NCBI GenBank assembly: GCA_036278255.1
Contig: DASULK010000258.1
Location: forward strand, 1-17,059
From: DASULK01 sp036278255
Lineage (GTDB): Bacteria; Actinomycetota; Actinomycetes; Mycobacteriales; Micromonosporaceae
DNA length: 17,059 nucleotides
Direction: 5' to 3'
Below the pieces are notes generated by a model, which was not told the origin of the DNA, searched no databases, and saw nothing but the letters and a program-made list of their open reading frames with translations. Shown here one piece after another: positions 15,329-17,059 of this stretch (position 1 is its first letter; the number at the start of each line of letters is the position of its first letter). The translations under genes were made by a program, and so were the position numbers.

Positions 15329-16005
15329 GAGTCACGGTCCGCCTTCGCGTCGCCGAGGTCGAGCACGCCGTCTACCTGGTCACGTGAATTGAGCATGTGC
15401 GTGATGACGACGATCGCCTTGCCCGCCTGCCGCGACCGCTGCAGCCAGTCCCAGAAGTCCACATAGCTGCCCCGGTCGAAGCCCTGGTACGGCTCGTCGA
15501 GCAGCAGGACATCCGGGTTGCTCAGGACGGCGAGGACTAGGTTCAGTTTCTGCTGGGTACCGCCAGACAAGTGCCGAGCCTGAATTCCCATGCCGGTGTC
15601 CCAGGCAAGACTCGCCGCCAACTCCCGGCCCCGGCTGCGGGCAGTCTCCCGGTCGAGGCCGCAGCCGGCGCCGAAGAGGGCGAAGTGCTCCTCCGCAGTC
15701 AGAAAACCCATCAGCCCGGCCTGCTGCGGGCAGTAGGACAGGCGGCCGTTGACGGTGACCGTCCCCTCGGTCGGGCTCATCAAACCTGCACAGATCTTCA
15801 GCAGGGTGGATTTGCCGCATCCGTTGGCACCGACCACCGCGACGATCTCGCCAGCTCGGACGGTCAGATCAACATCATGCAGGACCTGACGCCTGCCGAA
15901 ACGCTTATGGATGCCGGTGGCCCGCAGTCGCACTACACCGGACGGGTGGATGGACTCGGCATGTTTTCTGGCCGCCACCTCCGGCCCGGTTTGATCAACA
16001 TCCAT
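15325..16005 (-). CDS. ABC transporter ATP-binding protein (exporter type)
   Basis: A 226-residue ATPase partner of the ABC-2 permease. Motifs: Walker A GANGCGKS (59-66), Q-loop in CPQQ (92-95), signature LSGGTQQK (146-153), Walker B VLLLDE (166-171) and switch histidine in ITHM (about 199-202). The CPQQ/MGFLTAEEHF region and LSGGTQQKL match the group that includes CcmA/drug-exporter ATPases. The N-terminal 25 residues precede the usual first strand. ATG 16005 has no good ribosome-binding site. It lies 93 nt after the upstream membrane protein, in a gap that carries a 14-bp palindrome, so this ABC unit may have its own promoter. Confidence 0.93.
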   Translation of the reverse strand: MDVDQTGPEVAARKHAESIHPSGVVRLRATGIHKRFGRRQVLHDVDLTVRAGEIVAVVGANGCGKSTLLKICAGLMSPTEGTVTVNGRLSYCPQQAGLMGFLTAEEHFALFGAGCGLDRETARSRGRELAASLAWDTGMGIQARHLSGGTQQKLNLVLAVLSNPDVLLLDEPYQGFDRGSYVDFWDWLQRSRQAGKAIVVITHMLNSRDQVDGVLDLGDAKADRDS

Positions 16006-16083
16006 GCCAGCCGACTCTAATGGGACGACGATGGCTTCGGGTCCGTTCGCCGCAGGATCTCTCGCCTGCCCCTCTACCTCGGA

Positions 16084-16097
16084 TCCTCATATGAGGA
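16084..16097. promoter_or_regulatory. 14-bp perfect palindrome upstream of the ABC-2 genes
   Basis: TCCTCATATGAGGA is a perfect inverted repeat located one nt past the stop codon of the membrane protein gene and about 78 nt before the ABC ATPase start (minus strand). Palindromes of this size between genes are typical operators for dimeric repressors, but it is too short to be a terminator and no regulator gene is in the window. No -35/-10 pair is plain. Confidence 0.45.
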
Positions 16098-16098
16098 A

Positions 16099-16692
16099 TC
16101 AGGACGCAGGCAGGAGGCCGAGGACGGCCAGCAGCATGGGGACGGCCAGGAGGATCACACCCAGCATCACGGGTGCACCCAGCACGCCGAGGACGGCGAC
16201 GCCTTTCCGGAGCCCGAAACGCCGCGAGTACGAGATCGCCAGAACACCGTAACCGGCAGCCAACAGCAGGAAAAAGAGCACGTAACCGACCCCGGCCATG
16301 TCGATCTGGTCGGCGGTGCCCGACAGGCCGAGGGCCAGGCCGACCGCTTGCACCACGCTGCCGAGGGCGTACACGCCGAGCGTCGCAAACGCCCCCCACA
16401 ACAACACGCCCAGAAGCGCCGGAGAACGGAACCTCGGGCGTTCGGCGACCGACAGCAACGCCACCGCGGCCCCCATGGCCTTCAGCCCGACAACAAGCCA
16501 GTTCATCACGGCGAGCCCCGAGGCGTACTCGGCATAGGGGCCGTCGGCGAAGCGGTCGGTCATCTCGAAGACGACGTTGACGACCGCGAACCCGATGCAG
16601 CACAGGGCCACCAGACCACCGATCATGGTGACAGCGGTGCCGGGTCGCGCAGCGGCTTGACGACGATCAGTGGTGACAGCAGTGGACGGCAT
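16099..16692 (-). CDS. Small polytopic membrane protein, unknown function
   Basis: A 197-residue protein that is almost all membrane: predicted helices at about 20-42, 59-81, 92-122 (one or two), 131-153 and 165-193. Between helices 1 and 2 lies a short polar loop, FEMTDRFADGPYAEYA. I do not recognise the family and see no catalytic motif. The start is uncertain. ATG 16692 gives a short cytoplasmic tail before helix 1 but has no ribosome-binding site nearby; a TTG at 16701 is 9 nt upstream. A striking AAGGAGGAGG sits at 16734-16725, too far (32 nt) from either to be a normal site. A longer extension to 16848 would overlap the helicase gene and is unlikely. It lies 76 nt after the helicase gene on the same strand. 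Confidence 0.75.
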   Translation of the reverse strand: MPSTAVTTDRRQAAARPGTAVTMIGGLVALCCIGFAVVNVVFEMTDRFADGPYAEYASGLAVMNWLVVGLKAMGAAVALLSVAERPRFRSPALLGVLLWGAFATLGVYALGSVVQAVGLALGLSGTADQIDMAGVGYVLFFLLLAAGYGVLAISYSRRFGLRKGVAVLGVLGAPVMLGVILLAVPMLLAVLGLLPAS

Positions 16693-16768
16693 ACCGTCAG
16701 TCAACGCGAATCCGGCAGCCGAGTCCTCCTCCTTGAGAGGGAACTCGAGGCCCAAGCTTCTTCGCGTT

Positions 16769-17059
16769 CTATCTGTTACGGAGTCGGTGGGTGAGGGCGG
16801 TGTGGCGGCGGCCAGCGCCGACAGTGCGTACGGCGGCGGCCAGGGCACGGCGGGAGCCGACGAGGACGACGAGCTTCTTGGCTCGGGTGACGGCGGTGTA
16901 GAGCAGGTTGCGTTGCAGCATCATCCAGGCGCTGGTGGTCAGCGGGATGACCACCGCCGGGTATTCGGAGCCTTGGGAACGGTGGATGGTGATGGCGTAG
17001 GCGTGGGCGAGCTCGTCGAGTTCGTCGAACTCGTAGTCGATGCTCTCGTCTTCGTCCGT
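16769..17059 (-). CDS. recD2: C-terminal end of a RecD2-type ATP-dependent DNA helicase (5' part outside the window)
   Basis: The 96 visible residues form the end of a superfamily 1B helicase, RecD2 or a close AAA-family relative. They include the conserved acidic stretch before motif V, then AYAITIHRSQGSEYPAVVIP (the UvrD_C_2/motif V region, where SQGSEYP is invariant), WMMLQRNLLYTAVTRAKKL (motif VI, with the arginine finger in VTRAKK) and LVVLVGS. The frame enters open from the right edge at 17059. RecD2 unwinds DNA 5' to 3' and acts in repair or replication-fork tolerance. The tail after LVGS is short and basic. Next on the same strand, 76 nt away, is an unrelated-looking membrane protein. 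Confidence 0.92.
   Translation of the reverse strand, partial: TDEDESIDYEFDELDELAHAYAITIHRSQGSEYPAVVIPLTTSAWMMLQRNLLYTAVTRAKKLVVLVGSRRALAAAVRTVGAGRRHTALTHRLRNR

Noticed and set aside
14628..15335. Alternative minus-strand frame of 235 codons over the ABC-2 permease
   Set aside because: It is Arg/Pro-rich with no hydrophobic helices, whereas the overlapping frame gives six helices and a coupled GTGA start.
1..17059. CRISPR arrays, tRNA genes, insertion sequences, integrases or phage genes
   Set aside because: No regularly spaced repeats, cloverleaf-like segments, transposase motifs or terminal inverted repeats were seen on either strand.

Overview
The window is high-GC DNA with codons strongly biased to G/C at the third position. 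It carries a conservon (sensor kinase, roadblock protein, DUF742 protein and small GTPase-like protein in overlapping order), actinobacterial-style lipoproteins and an Ig-domain L,D-transpeptidase. This points to a filamentous actinomycete, most likely a Micromonosporaceae member (Micromonospora/Salinispora-like). The genus is an inference from gene content and protein style, not from a database search.

Layout, left to right. (1) 1-4538, minus strand: a conservon operon read leftwards (cvnA kinase, cvnB roadblock, cvnC DUF742, cvnD GTPase-like), followed 26 nt later by a lactonase-family beta-propeller gene cut by the window edge. (2) 4539-4847: an AT-richer divergent regulatory region with several short repeats. 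(3) 4848-5602, plus strand: two small, low-complexity, unrecognised acidic/proline-rich proteins. (4) 5611-7995, minus strand: a secreted lysozyme-like protein with a clear intrinsic terminator, a 408-nt intergenic region with a diverged direct repeat and a 22-bp hairpin, and a lipoprotein L,D-transpeptidase. Both proteins are cell-wall enzymes or predicted to be. (5) 8261-13341, plus strand: a complete five-gene dipeptide/oligopeptide/nickel-type ABC importer (binding lipoprotein, two permeases, two ATPases), tightly coupled by 4-nt overlaps. (6) 13319-17059, minus strand: a membrane protein with an extracytoplasmic domain, an ABC-2 type permease and its ATPase (GTGA overlap), a small multi-spanning membrane protein, and the C-terminal end of a RecD2-type helicase whose 5' part lies outside the window.

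How the parts work together. The conservon is a membrane-associated signalling complex in which the kinase-like sensor, roadblock protein and GTPase interact. The importer is a self-contained peptide or metal-chelate uptake system. The ABC-2 locus probably exports a substrate or gives resistance to one; nothing in the window names that substrate. I saw no tRNA, rRNA, transposase, integrase, phage gene or CRISPR array. The window mostly looks like ordinary core/accessory actinomycete chromosome. The least explained parts are the two small proteins facing the conservon, the repeat-and-hairpin intergenic region at about 6440-6662, and the ABC-2 locus with its accessory membrane proteins. I did not find a clearly new system.
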